Made by a program: the position numbers and the translations under genes
Source: Limnanthes douglasii subsp. nivea
Lineage: Eukaryota; Streptophyta; Magnoliopsida; Brassicales; Limnanthaceae
DNA: 64,000 nt
Assembly (NCBI GenBank): GCA_036936605.1
Contig: JAUPFV010000004.1
Location: 180,252,807 to 180,316,806, forward strand
Direction of reading: 5' to 3'
Notes under the pieces: generated by a model
What the model saw: only the letters and a program-made list of their open reading frames with translations
What the model was told of the DNA's origin: nothing
The model's database searches: none
In this document: positions 44,201 through 56,839 of the stretch, one piece after another
How positions within the stretch are numbered: position 1 is the first letter of the stretch
Layout of the letters: every line of letters starts with the position of its first letter

Positions 44201-44847
44201 CATTGAACATGAGAAGATCTATAAATGCCAACAAATTCATCTTATAATTAAAAAAAATTGAATTAAATAATTTTTTAATTAATCTTAGTTATTAATTTAA
44301 AATTGAGTGTTTATTTATTTTATTTTTTATATTTATTAGAAATATAATTATAATTTCATTAATATTTTAATAAATTTATATTTGTTATATTTTATGATTT
44401 TAAAATATATAAAATTCATACAATATATTTTTAGACGGTTCAAATTGGAGCTACCAAATACACGATTTAGTTTTGGGATTAAATATATTCGAATATTGTA
44501 CATTGATCTTGATAAATAATTATAAAGGTGATTTGTTTTATTTATTCAACTATATATAATCATATATTGTTTTGTTTGTTTTATAATTTCAGATGCAAGA
44601 TAAAATATTCAAAATTTTATAAAAATGGTATCATAAATTTGGTATTCTAAAAGATCAATTAAAAAGTGTTAATTTTGATATGTTTTCCAAAAACTTAAAT
44701 ATATTTTTAAAATTAAATATAGTACAATTTTAGTTAAAACTGTCATGGACAATATAAATTAATCTTTAAATAAAATATGGACTAATAAATTGATATTTCA
44801 AAAACTTAAACTAGTTTCATTAAAAATATAATAAACTAATTACTTAG

Positions 44848-44902
<55 letters not shown>

Positions 44903-45369
44903 CAATTATCAATAAAAGGATATTGACAAACTTATATTTAATAATATTTGTTTTAAAAATATATAAAATTTTAGTGTGAGTAATAGATTATATTATCAGA
45001 TTAATAACCAATTTTTTAATATACTAAAAATCCAATATCCTATGATTTTCTTCTTTAGTTTATATATTGTAATGCAAATTGTATTAAGTCTCTTGCTATT
45101 TTCTAGTTATATATCATTTACCTTTTAAACAATACTCTTAATCAAATCTTGTTTTGGTTGGATTAGATCTTTGTTTTCTATCAAAATTGAATATCTCATG
45201 AGTTGCCATGAAAAGTTTAATGTAATCCGTAAACTGGAGGATCATACGGGATTCTACAATCATTGAAAATCTTTTTTTGTTTTTATCAATGCAAAATCGA
45301 TGATTTATGTGCTTCAGGTTATTCATTCCCTTGACCAAACAAACAACTTAATGATAATCTAGTCGCTTC
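41288..45369 (+). other. AT-rich spacer without a recognised gene
   Basis: Very AT-rich with short frames only. Duplicated short stretches occur (for example AAAAGTATAACTCTCACCAC near 42227 and 42343). TA runs lie at 43223-43244 and 44850-44901. No coding domain or RNA gene is supported. Confidence 0.55.
44850..44901. repeat. (TA)n microsatellite
   Basis: An uninterrupted AT dinucleotide run of about 50 bp. Confidence 0.95.
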
Positions 45370-47277
45370 CAAAATTGATTATATTTTAGTTAACAATGAG
45401 TGCACAATTATTTTCCTATATCATTTGCTCACTTCGGTCACCCCGCACCATAAACCATAACCTTTTCATTCTCAGCCTAGTTATCTTACATCATCGTGTT
45501 AAAAAATCATTCAGGTTTTTTCAATATGTGACATATTTATCACAATTACAACAACATCGTCACTACCAACCGAAATTTTTTCGCTGATTGCCATTGTTAT
45601 TAATATTGTTTTCTTTATACTTTGCTCCAAAAAATCCTCCATAATCGGAATTATGAGGCGTTCAGTTAAATCAGTATTTATGTGTCAAACACATAATATA
45701 ACATTTTTATACCCAATCCTGACTGACTCTTGATCTTCTCAATCCTTCCTCGATTTTGTATAAATTAAAACATCTTCGACATTCATTTTTCTTAATAAGA
45801 TTGTGGATTCGTTCTTAAAAAAAACCCCAAAAGATATTTGGCTTAAGCTTGGAGACCAGCACATGAAATATTTTCACAATAGTCTTAAAACTTGTATCTT
45901 GTGTAATAAATTATTCATATCAACAATAATCAAGAATTCCACACTAACTGTCTCTTGAGTGTGGCAAATGTTTCCTATATTATTTCACTAATCTTCTTGG
46001 CTCCAATACTTCTTTGCGGTATCCTCCCTAATTTCTCATACGGTATGTTGTAGGGATATGGATTAAAAAAAATCATTCGGATACTAATGAAGAGATAAAC
46101 AACACATTATAGCAAGATTTTTCAAACCCTCCTCGAATATCTTGGGATTTGACCTGTGTAAAGAGGTCCGGATTTTTTTCAACTCTGATGGCTTGGACCA
46201 TTCCTAAAGGAAACCTCGATTTCTCTCATCCAAAAATTAGATACTTCGTCCTCCACTTGGGATTCAGACTTATTGTTTGGTTAAACATTACTTACAAAGT
46301 TATTTATAAGATTTTGGATACCAAAATCAATAATTCATTTCCTAACCTTATCGATTAAATATAATCTACTTTAATTTAGGGGCATAACATCTCTTACAAA
46401 ATTATTCGTTCTTAAGAATTTGTTAGGTTTTATTAAACAAATTGTATGGGGATGAATATTTCTCTAAAAATAGACCTAATAGAAATATTTGGCAATGTTC
46501 GATGACACCTTATTTTAGAAATCCTTGTTACCATAAAGTTCATGAAAGATTCTTTGGATTGTTAAATGTTTCTACCCCTTCCTAGATTTTAATATCATGG
46601 TAAGAAGGGACTCCAACAAATTATGACAGGAACTTCAATTTTTTATCGTAGTTATATAAGTCATATCTAGTATTCTCAAGGAAACGAATTATGACAGGAA
46701 CTTCAATTTCCACTACAAATGTCATAAACTTAAAGAAATGTTGATTTTATGATCTTCTGTCGAGGTGACGTTCAGTTTCTTAAGTTTATTAAAGAAAGGT
46801 TAAACATATTTATTTATATCAGGAGTTTAAGTCAAGTCCAGAAAGAATCAAGTCTTCATCTTTGGTGTCGCAACCGTCCTCTAGAATTATTTGGTTCATA
46901 TCCTAATTTATGAAGTTAGTACTCTTTTAGTTAAATACTTTGACGTTTTTTTTATCACATGACGTCTCTCTTTTAATTAGTAATGTATTGTTCTCACTAA
47001 GTTTACCTATAGAATTTGGTTTTGGACATTCAAACACCTCTCGTACGTAGGAGTCTAATTGATTAAAATCTTAAAAATAAATTAAACGATAACTTATGGA
47101 ATATAAACTATGGCACTTCTCCTTTGTGGGTCCGAAGTAAAATCCTTCACTTTAGACATATTGTTATTAAAATGTTTAAACAATTGTTGGAGGCAGTTGT
47201 TCGCAGTGGAGAATACCTCTATGGTTCGATCCATGCATCTTCTCCACCTCACTGGTGACCCAATACATGCTTAGTAT
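45370..47277 (+). pseudogene. Decayed LINE ORF2 (endonuclease and RT pieces), left of element B
   Basis: Frame-broken but recognisable pieces in plus order include the endonuclease end (IDYILVNN, then after shifts FRFFNMW-like VFSIC), RT finger region near 46200-46360 (FRLIVWLNITYKVIYKILDT and FPNLID; LINE RTs have FRPI-CCN-YK-ISKIL and LP-LI), and a late segment at about 47090-47200 (LWNINYGTSPLW). Large parts of RT between these are missing. Element B is inserted at 47277, and LINE sequence resumes at 56840. Confidence 0.6.
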
Positions 47278-47642
47278 TTATAAGGGAAGATTAAAGATGT
47301 AAGAAATATTAGGGGTATTTTATTAACAAAGAAAGTTTCTTAGGAGATATTGATGATTACGTAATGGAAAATGGCCAACTTATAACAAAAAATAGACTTA
47401 AGGATAAGACCACAATCAGTAAAATGTTAGACTTGCGGGACTTACTATTTGTACAATAAAAGAACCACCCTATTCTTGAAAAGGAAAATGATTAATGATT
47501 GAAAAATTATGATTTTTACTTTCTCTCTCTAAAAATATGATTTATCTATCAAAAATATTGACTAAGTAATCTGAATAACACATTTAGTTCTCTAAACATT
47601 ATTTTACTCTAAAAGCTCCTCCAAAGATTTATGTAACGATCA
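47278..47642 (+). repeat. 5' LTR of element B
   Basis: Starts TTATAAGGG (TG mutated to TT) and ends AACGATCA. The TATA box of the 3' copy (CTATAAAAGGACC) is changed here to CAATAAAAGAACC, so this promoter is probably weak. Confidence 0.9.
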
Positions 47643-47719
47643 TTGACGTCGCTGTGGGAAACGATTTGGTACCTGGAATCGTCTTCCAAAACCTATCTGA
47701 AATTTTGAAAGAAAAAATG

Positions 47720-49500
47720 ATGGAAATCCGAGGAGATTTAGACATGAATAATGACTTGGTAATTGAAAAAGAGTTTGAAGAAAACTCTGTAGAAAATAAT
47801 ATGGAAATCGATCAACAACATGATGATCAGCACGCTGGTGAAATTTTAGAGGAATCTATGTTGATTGCTCAGCGGAATGAGTTATTCGAAGAAATCAAAA
47901 AGTTAAATTCTGAAAGAGACGCAACGATTGCTTCTAAGAAAATTCTGTCTGAAGTACGAATATAAATTGAGACTGAGAAAGATGAACCAGATTACTATCA
48001 TCGGATCAGTAAGAATGACAAGTATCAGAGGCATCATCGCGATTCTCTGAGGAAAAAGTAAAAAACAAGGTACATGTATGAATCATTTGAGTCAAGTGAT
48101 TATTCACTCTATGACTCCAGTGAGTCTTCTTCAAAAAGAGAGTATCGTAGAAAGAATGATATCAGAAATAAATATTCGAAAAGGCATAAAAAAGAGCATT
48201 GATCAAAACATCGTACTAAAGATTTGAAAGGGAAATATCAGGCTTTTGGGGATCATATTAAGAAAGATACACATCTTGAATGTTCAAAATCAATCAAGAA
48301 GTCAAAATTTCAAATATCGTGTAAGTTAACAATACACAGTTCCTTCCGAGGAAGGTCTTTATGTGATTGCTCACGAGGGCCCAAGAGCTAATGTTTATAG
48401 AGCAGGTCATAATTGGAGGTCTTCTCCTTTGTCATTTCTAAGCTGGAAAAATTAGATGGGACGAAATATCCTAACAATCATATTGAACAATTTAAAATTT
48501 TCATGATTAATTTTCATGATAATGATAAGTTGTTGTGTAGGGCTTTCTCTCAAAATTTTAAAGGAGTTGCTTCAAAATTGTATAATCGACTGCGGCAGGG
48601 TTATATTAAAAAAATTATATGTTGTGGAATTATTTCCAACAACATTTTGTGCGGAGCAAGAAATTTCATGTTAATAGAGACATCAAAATATATTGCAGAC
48701 AAAAGGTTGGGGAAAATCCGAAAAATTATATCAATCGTTTTGTTAAGGCAAAAACTAATATTGAGTATTTTAAAGCTTTTGTGGCTTTAACAGCGTATCA
48801 AATGGGGTTTCTCTTCCGAATAAAGACATTATGGCTGAAAGTCATGCAATGACATTGGGGCTCTTCTTGATCAAGTCAAAAAAAGAATATTAGTAGAAGA
48901 AACACAAGCATAAAAAATAGGATCTAGTGATTAATTAGAGCATAATCAGTTTAAAAAATCTCGTGCTACTACTCAACCTCTTCGAATTAATGTGCAACCA
49001 AAAGCAACGAACCAATATCCTCCGAGGCCCAGGGTAAATCAGCAACCGTATAGTACACATCAAGTGGCTAGGCCAATATGTAACAAGTGGATCGGACCAG
49101 AGTATTTTGCAGACCCGACTGAGTGTGTGGCTACTATATTTGATAAAGCTCGTGGTCATGTACAATTTCGAAAACCTTTCCAAATTCAAACTCCGAGTGA
49201 AAATAGAAACAATAGGTTTTGCAAGTATCATGAGGATGTTCTCCATGACACAAAAAAAGTGTATTGTTTTGAATAAATAAATTCAGGCGTTAATTGAACA
49301 ATGGAAAATTGAAAGATTTTGTAAAGAAGAATTCTCACAAAAATCTGACGGTCAAAGAAAAATCAAAGGAAGAAGAAACTACGTTGGTCATTTCTAAGGA
49401 GATTTACTCTTTTGACATTGCGACAGAGTACTTAGATCCAAAAAGGGAAGAAATAGTATTAGTCTAGTAGAAGAAATCATCCCAAGAAAAAAAGGTTAGT
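47720..49500 (+). pseudogene. Gag of element B, broken
   Basis: The start is taken at ATG 47720 (MEIRGDLDM), which matches MEGRGDELVD of element A at the same distance from the primer site (near 47645). Matching blocks follow: IAQRNELFEEIKKLNSE, the Ser-rich ESFESSDYS stretch, the gag core LEKLDGTKYPNNHIEQF (48440) and a knuckle remnant CKYHEDVLHDTK (49225). At least five stops or frameshifts occur. Confidence 0.8.
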
Positions 49501-49599
49501 GATTTATGTGCTTATTTTGAATCTTTAGCAATTTTTGGGGGTGATACTATTGCAGCAAATTCGAACAGTTCCTGGAAAAGGCATATAGTTAGTATGACT

Positions 49600-52500
49600 A
49601 CTTAGTTAGAAGTGGGTGCCTCAGCACATCAGTATCGAGTTCCCTTCCCAATAATCTGTTTTGAGGATGATGATATGAGAAATATGACAGGCCCGCATGA
49701 AAATACAGTAGTAATTGCAGCAGGTATAGCTGGTGATCATGTGCAAAGGGTTCTAATTGATATAGGAAGTTCTGCCAACATTTTGTTTATGAGCACTTAT
49801 AATAAAATTGTTGATCTTCCTGTTATCCGAAGATCTGATAGAACTATTGTGGGGTTTATGGGGTGACTGCTGAAGTGGTTAGAGAATTTGAAAGTATGGT
49901 TGAGTTAGGTTGGGGACCTTTCAGAAAAGAGATTGAAATTTTATTTATCGTCGTAGATGCACCTACATCTTACACTGCTATTTTTGTGAGGTTGTGGTTG
50001 TCAAAGATGCATTCTATTAAGACCAATGTTTGCTTGGTGTTCTGAAAACGTAACTAATGTTCCTTCAGAAGTTATTTGTCATAAGTTGCTAATCAAGAAC
50101 AATGTAAGACCAATAATTCATAAAATAAGACCTTTCTCCCATGAGAAATCTGAGGCGATAATAGCAGAAGTACAACGTTTAATTAGAATTGGACATATTT
50201 GAGAGTCTCGTTATACTTTGTGGGCTGCAAATCCGGTTTTGGTAAAAAAAGAACGACAAATGGAAAATGTGTATAGATGTCACAGATTTGAATAGATCTT
50301 TCCCAAACGATCCTTTTACAATCCCACGGATTGATCAACTGGTAGAATTAACATCAGGAAACCGGTTTTTTTTTTTTATGGATGCTTATGCAGGGTATAA
50401 TCAGATCAAGATGAATCCAAGAGATGAGGAGAACACTTCGTTTATCACTGGAAGGGGTTTGCGCTGTTATAAAGTAATGTCGTTTCTGTTGAAAAATGAA
50501 AGGGAAACTTATCAGCGTCTAGTGAACAAAACCTTCGAGTGGCAAATTGGGAGCAACGTTAAAGTATATATTGAAGATATGTTGGTTAAAAGTTCAAAGG
50601 ATGAAAATAATTTTGGTAATTTAGAGGAAACTTTTATTAACTTGAAAATGGTGAATTTAAAATTAAACCCAGAGAAGTGCATATTTAGAGTCCGATCAAG
50701 AAAGTTCCCCAAATATATAGTAAGCGAGAAAGGGATTGAAGCTGATCCAGTATAGTTAAAATCCCTTACATCTATGACTCCTCCTTAGAATATTAAGGAA
50801 GCTCAAATATTAACGGGAAGATTGGCAGCAGTGAACATATTTATATCTCGCTCTTCGGACAAATGCGCTCTTTTTTTCCAAGTATTAAGACATGCAAATT
50901 GTTTCAATTGGACAAAAGAATGTTCGGAGGCCTTCCACCGGACTAAATAGTACCTTTCTTCACCGGAAAGTCTTACTAAAACTTTTCTAGGAGAGAGATT
51001 ATTTGTTTACGTAGCTGTCTCAGATTATGTTGTAAGTGTTGTGCTAGTTCGAGAAGAAGATAATGTTCCAAAGCCAGTGTATTACATTAGTAAACATTTA
51101 TTGGATGCAGAAAAATGATATTTGAAGTTGGAAAATTTGGCTCTTGCGTTAGTAATTGTTGCTCGAAAAATGAGGCCATATTTCCAAGCTCACTCTATTC
51201 CGGTACAAACATATTTTATATTAAAAACTATGTTTCAAAGACCTGATATCTCGAGGAGAATAACTAAATGGTCGGTTGAGTTAGGGGATTTTGATATTGA
51301 GTTCGAACCAAGAAATGCAATTAAAGCTCAAGCCATGGCATATTTTTTAGTGGAGTTTCATTCTGAGCTGTCGGATATGGATGTTGATAAGGATAATTTC
51401 GAGGCCGAATGGATAATTCAAACAGATGGAGGTTCGAGCATATCTGGAAATGGGGCTGGGATACAATTGGTTTCTCCAGAAGTAATAGCAATGTTTCAGA
51501 CCATTCGATTTGGGTTCAAAACAACATATAATGAAGCATAATATGAAGCAACTTTAGCAGGGTTAAGATTTTCACAAACTTGTGGGGCTAAAAGAGTTAA
51601 GTTAATCAGTGATTCACAGCTCTTCATTAATCATGCATCTGGACAATTCGAGGCTCAAAAGGATCATCTAGTAAAGTACTTGAAAGTGCTAAAAGACCTA
51701 TCTTTAAGCTTCGAAAAAATAAGCTACGAACATGTTCGAAGCGAAGAAAATTATGTGGCAGATTTTTTGGCAATTGTTTCATATTCTGAGAAATACCAGT
51801 GGATTATTACGTTGGAAATTCCACCAGTTATTAAAAATTCAAACCAGATAATTGGGATTGTTGATGAATACATTTAAGTATCCATTTGTGAAAATGAAGA
51901 TTGGAAGCAAGACATAATCAAGTTTTTAGAGAATGATGAGTTACCAGTTGACAAGTCATTATCTGATAAGGTAACTCATCATTCTCTGAAAAGGTGTGTT
52001 TCAAATCTCATGGGTATATTATACTTTGGGGCGTCTTGTATAATAAATCTTGTAGTAGACATTTTCTCCATTGTTTGGATAAAAATAAATCACAAATAAT
52101 ATTATCAACACTTCATAATGGAGAAGGGTCTGCACATCGTGGGTATAAATCATTAATCAGAAGAATATTTTTAGCAGGATATTACTGGCCTATGATATCG
52201 TCTGATGCAAAAGAGTTGGTTAAAAAATTTGATACATGTCAAAGGTTTGCTACTATAATTCATAAGCCAAGAGTTCCCTTCAAAAGTATATCAGAGGCAT
52301 TGTCGTTTGACCAATGAGGTATTAATATTGTGGGTCCTTTTCCAATGGCTTTCAGGGGGCGGCAGATAATAATCATGGCAATAGATTACTTTTCTAAATG
52401 GGTGGAGGAAGAACCATTAGCATGGACAAAAGCCAAAGATGTCATCAGATTTATTACTTCGAATATTTGTTGTCATTTTGGGGTCCCAATGAAAATCACT

Positions 52501-52700
52501 ACAGATAATGGGCCTCAATTCAACAACAAATATTTAAAGAACTTTTGTAATTCTCGAGGGATACAACAATATTCTCGATGGCCCATATGAGATAACAGAA
52601 AAAGTGAAGCCGAGAACATATCGGATAAAGGAAAAGGAAGGAAGAAAGCTCAAACATCATTGGAATATAGAGCATCTTAAATTGTATTTAGAGTTAGCGT
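49600..52700 (+). pseudogene. Protease-pol of element B, broken, with deletions
   Basis: Protease (49612-50030) has LIDIGSSANILF, where A has DTGSS. The region holding the A UAG codon is deleted between 50010 and 50025. RT (50267-50755) has YIEDM in place of YIDDM. RNase H (51122-51360) and the second RNase H (51400-51780, with QTDGGSS kept) follow. The integrase finger has a Cys changed to Phe (KKFDTC), and its core is cut: after GIQQY (52571) the reading jumps to DGPYEITEKVKPRTYR, losing about 470 bp that include the catalytic Glu. The end WNIEHLKLYLE lies at about 52660-52695. Confidence 0.85.
51928..51987. repeat. Short inverted repeat inside pol of element B
   Basis: AGAGAATGATGAGTTAC (51928-51944) recurs as its exact reverse complement at 51971-51987. 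The second arm interrupts sequence that is collinear with element A, so it is an inserted inverted copy made by template switching. Confidence 0.85.
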
Positions 52701-52735
52701 AAAAATATATATTACTTTTTGTAAAACATCGGTAG

Positions 52736-52782
52736 CACACTCTTTCCTACCCTAATAGGCACAAGAAGGTTTTGACGAGGTG
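52736..52782 (+). other. Conserved post-pol hairpin block, element B copy
   Basis: A 47-nt block of the same length as in element A, with about five substitutions, starting CACACTCTTTCCTACCCT. It lies about 40 bp after the end of pol. The inner CCU/AGG pairing is kept although the loop differs (GUU in A, AAU in B). Confidence 0.7.
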
Positions 52783-52796
52783 TCGTTTTAGCCAAT

Positions 52797-53010
52797 TTAT
52801 ATATATATATATATATATAAGTTTTTTCCTTTAGAATTCGAATGTTGGACCTAGAAGGTCTTCCAACGAAAGTTGGTCTACAACTATTAAATTTTGGGCC
52901 TAAGAGGTCTTCCAACAAAAGTTGGTCTACAACTATTAAATTTTCTAATGAAAGTTGGGTTTCAACTATTAAAATTTTGGACCTATAAGGCTTTCAACAA
53001 AGTTGGTCTG
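52797..53010 (+). repeat. TA run and ~49-bp tandem repeats of element B
   Basis: After a TA run (52797-52819), units containing TCTTCCAAC and AAAGTTGGTCT recur at 49-bp spacing (52859, 52908), with one shortened unit and one of 48 bp. CCAAC and GTTGG arms could form small hairpins. The sequence is unrelated to the 49-bp repeat of element A although position and period agree. Confidence 0.7.
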
Positions 53011-53188
53011 CAGTATTCAAAGCATTGTGAAAGCATAAGCAAAAGATGGCATTACATGAATTAAGAAACTTTTACAAAACTGCCTAGAAGTTCAAGAAGA
53101 CTTTTACAAAATATGTCTCGAACTTCAAGAGGACTTCTACAAAAAAATGCCTCGAGATTTAAGAGGAATTTTATGATTTTCTTTAATC

Positions 53189-55664
53189 TTAAGATTCAGA
53201 AGAATCACTATCTTCAGATTCTGCTTCTTCTCTTTCACTTTCACTCAGTGATATCCTAGGAGGACAAAATTTGACAGGGATATGTCCCCAAAAACTTCTC
53301 AAGTTAAGATCAGGATGGTGTTCATGAATTTCTTGAATCAGTGCACACCTAACAGTTGCAGCCCTCGAATTTAATTTGTCAACACACTTTGCAACATAGC
53401 TTTCCATAGTGTTGTATTTCTCTTTTTCAACATTGGGTAAAATGAGTTGTTTCTCTTTTACGACTCTTTCAAAATATTTAAAGCACTTAATTATCTGTGG
53501 CTAAGATGTTTAATTCCTTGTAAGTTGCAATGAGCCTCTGTTTAGCGTCGTACTGTTTTGTGTAAAGAACATTTTCTTCTTGACAACATTTTCCAAGGAG
53601 CAAGACATAATGTTCAAATGCAACAAGTTTTTTAAAGATCGCATCAGTTTGCTGTTCAAGGGTTGAATGTTGTTGTTTAAGATCTTTGAGTTCTAATTTA
53701 ACCTTGAAGAGTTTAAATTTGTAATGTCTCTTACGATCCTTGAGATACTGCATCTGCTTTCGAATAGAGACAGAGGAATGGAGAAGTCTCCGAAGACGAA
53801 GAGAGTACTCATCTTCCAAAGGAATTTCAAATGAGCTGGATGAGGAGCCCTCTTCAAAAGTATTCAGTGGGTAGGGGTTAGCTGGTTGAATATTTTCTTG
53901 AAGCTCTTGAGAATTCATGTCAGCCAGTGGAAGTTGATTAGTTTCAGGCCCAAGGGTCACTTTTTCTGGTAAACTATTGACTTGATCATTCTTTTTGGTT
54001 TTCGGGGAGCCAATATCACCAGAAGCTTCTATGCTATCTTCGGAGATAATCTTCAATTTTCTTTGTCACTTCTTCTTAGGAGAAATCGGAATAAGAAGCT
54101 TCTTTTTCGAGAGGCTAGAAAACTTTCTGAGTTTATCAACATTCCCCGCTTTTGAGCTCTTAACTGTACCCGTTTCGTTTTGTGCTTTCTCATAAGCTTC
54201 TTCTATTTATGAAGGGATATATGTCTCTTGTTAGAAGAAAAAAGATTACGTATTTCTCATCTAGTCTGTATAAAACGTTTTGTTGCGAGGGGGCATGAGT
54301 TCTCCTAATAATAGCCTTTCTGATGGATTAAACCTCCATAGTCGGCTTTTAGCGAGATTCGTTAGGGTAAAACAAAGTCAAAATTTATTGAGCCAAGTAG
54401 TATTGGCCCACAGACCCAATTCGGAAAAACGTCTTTTGCGCGAAAGAGGAAGTTAGCGTTAAGGATTGGATATGCCACTCATTGTTGTTTATATGTAAAA
54501 GAAGTATAAGAACTAGTAAAGAAAAACGAAGTAAAGTTTTAAAGTAAAATGTAAAGAACGTAATACATTTGTTTGTCCATATAAGTGAAAGTTTATGAGG
54601 GTTACTAGTAGTGGCCTCAGATCAAAGCCTCGAGAAAAAGAGGAAGCGTTGTTTCCATTTTTATCCCATTCAAGCAGATTTTTAACTAACCTTTAGATCA
54701 CGTCTGAAGGTAAGAGAGTAGAATGAGAAATATGGATTTTTTGGCAAACCAGAAAGGCTAATCAATCCCTTTAATAAAAAAGGGATCACTGAAATCCTGG
54801 AGGCCATGATGCAGGCCATAAGGGTGATCCACATATTAGGACCGGCCTCGGTAGGACATAGGTCAATCTTGTAAAAGTATTCTACAAAGAAAGGGTCCAA
54901 CGGATAATGGAGTCCCAAATTCATTATCTCAGTGTATACTAGCAGTTCATTATCCTTAACTGATAGCTGAGTTTCTCCGATGGTGGGGAAGCAAATGGAG
55001 ATTGATGAAGGAATTCCCCATCGAAGTCTTAACAATTCCTCTTGGATGGATTGAAGTATTTGTATTGGATTTTATGTAAAACCAATAAATTCATGTTTTC
55101 GACGGCTTTGAGATTCTTTCGCACTAAGGCATTGATATTCGAGGGAAATGAGATATCTTTATTTGATTTATTCTTTTTATTTGGGGAAGAGTTATTGTCC
55201 CCAATTAAAGAGCCAACAACCTCGGATGTACTTTTGAGGAGACCTACAGTAGTAATGTTTTCCTTAATAGTTTGAGAAACAACAGAATTGGATGCTTCTT
55301 CACGAAGATTTTCAGTAGTAGTTTTCTCTTCAGAGATCGGAGAAGCGGTAATAGTTAGATTCCCCTCGCTAATTGGAGTTTCTTTCTCTTCTGAAATTGT
55401 TTCGCCTTTTTCCTCTACTCTCGGAAAATTGATTTTTGAAATGGACTCAAGAGGTTGTTTTGTCATCCGAGCGGCATCGACTCTTGTCAGTTTTCGTGGG
55501 GGTATTTCAGGCACTGGCCTTAGAGTTCCTTGAGGAGTGGCAGATGGCGTCGAAGGAATTTCCGAAGGGGATTCTTTAGAGCATTTGGAATGCTTGTGTT
55601 TGTTGTATTTATGGTGCCTTTTTCTCTTCGAAAAAGATCCCTTTGAGTGTTTGTCTTTTCCCAT
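53189..55664 (-). pseudogene. Antisense accessory gene of element B
   Basis: On the minus strand it starts at ATG 55664 (MGKDKHSKGSFSKRKRHHKY), a Lys/His/Ser-rich N-terminus that may be a nuclear signal, followed by a Pro/Thr/Glu-rich stretch. After a frameshift near 55030 comes the domain shared with element C (YTEIMNLGLHYPLDP, MASRISVIP; 55035-54682). A GT-AGT donor-like sequence follows at about 54684, and coding resumes at about 54056 with FEIPLEDEYSLRLRRLLHSS, a coiled coil, and, after a further break (53487-53407), HHPDLNLRSFW and an acidic tail. The coiled-coil part matches element A. The gap 54060-54680 could be an intron. It is a broken copy of a real gene of unknown function. Confidence 0.7.
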
Positions 55665-55966
55665 AATTTTGGGGTCACTCTTGTAAATTGGTAAACAAGA
55701 TTGGATAGAGGTCTTAGAGCAGATATTCGAGGGTATAATAACAGTTTAGTTTCCGCGGGAGGCCAAGTACCGTAATAAAAACTTCTGGGGGCTGGGGCTC
55801 AGTCGCGACGTACAAACCAGCAGCTCTTCTTTCTTCAAATTTCTGGCTAATAGCTAACCACTCTCGTATACAAAAACTCTTTGGCATAAATTACTCTCTC
55901 TAAACTAATTTTGTTAGAGCTTTCTCTCTCTAAAAATTGTTGAGAGGATATGTGATGAACAATATA

Positions 55967-55989
55967 TATTTATAGGCGAATAATGGGCC
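55967..55989 (-). promoter_or_regulatory. Putative promoter of the antisense gene in element B
   Basis: Minus-strand GGCCCA (55989-55984) lies 10 bp upstream of TATAAATA (55974-55967), about 300 bp before the antisense ATG. CT-rich patches and an open leader lie between. Element C has the same two motifs in the same order. Confidence 0.5.
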
Positions 55990-56454
55990 TGAAAACGTCG
56001 AAGCCCAATGAGGTGATGAGTTGTTTGCCTAAAGGTAAACTGTCCAAAATAGAACTAATGAGTGCCTAGGGAAGCGTCACGCCGCCCCTAGGCTAGATCA
56101 TGTAAAAACGAAAATCACGCCAAGGATTTTTCAATCGACATTTGACAAGAGATAAGAGTTTTGCATTGGTGGTGTTTGAAAAAAGCGTGACGTCACAAGT
56201 GTAAAAATTTGAGAAATGTTTGGTATGGATATCGAAAGTGTCGGGTTAAATTCAAGGGAAACTGATTCATTTTAGAATTCGAGGGGCATAGAATGATTTC
56301 AAAGATCCGGGGAAGAATTCTTATTAACAAAAATATTCTAAGGACAAATTCGTTATGGCTATGAGGGTAGCCAAAATCTGACAAGGAAGCAACGAGCAAA
56401 ATCCGACGAAGTTAAGAGTAATTATACAACAATCCTTGTTAAACATTTTCACAA

Positions 56455-56469
56455 GGACTAGAGGGCTAC
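56455..56469 (+). other. Polypurine tract of element B
   Basis: AGAGGGCTAC precedes the LTR start TGATGAAGG; it corresponds to AGGGGGGCTAT in element C. Confidence 0.7.
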
Positions 56470-56834
56470 TGATGAAGGAAAATTAAAGATGTAAGAAAGA
56501 TTATGGGTGTTTTATTAACAAAGAAAGTTTCTTAGGATAAATTGATGATTAATGTAATGGAAAATTATCAATTTATAACAAACAATAGACTTAAGGATAG
56601 GACCACAATTAGTAAAATGTTATACTTGTGGGACCTACTATTTTTACTATAAAAGGACCACCCTATTTTTGAAAAGGAAAATTGATTAATGATTCAACAA
56701 TTATTACTTTTACTTTCTCTCTCTAAAATACGACTCTCTCTCTAAAATATTGACTAAGTAATCTGAATAATACATTTAGTCCTCTAAACTTTATCTTAAT
56801 CTAAAACCACCTCTAAAGAATTCCAGAACGATCA
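56470..56834 (+). repeat. 3' LTR of element B
   Basis: Starts TGATGAAGGAA and ends AACGATCA; 365 bp like the 5' LTR. A TATA box (CTATAAAAGGACC) and CTCTCTCT patches match element A. Confidence 0.92.
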
Positions 56835-56839
56835 AGTAT

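Larger units (their letters stand above)
47278..56834 (+). mobile_element. Old, complete-length Ty3/gypsy Tat-type retrotransposon (element B)
   Basis: Equal 365-bp LTRs (47278-47642, 56470-56834) enclose gag, protease, RT, two RNase H domains, integrase, the hairpin block, tandem repeats and an antisense gene. The target duplication AGTAT is exact (47273-47277, 56835-56839). The LTRs are roughly 85-87% identical by eye, so the copy is old, in line with many stops and frameshifts. Its proteins are related to those of element A throughout. It is inserted in a LINE. Confidence 0.92.
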
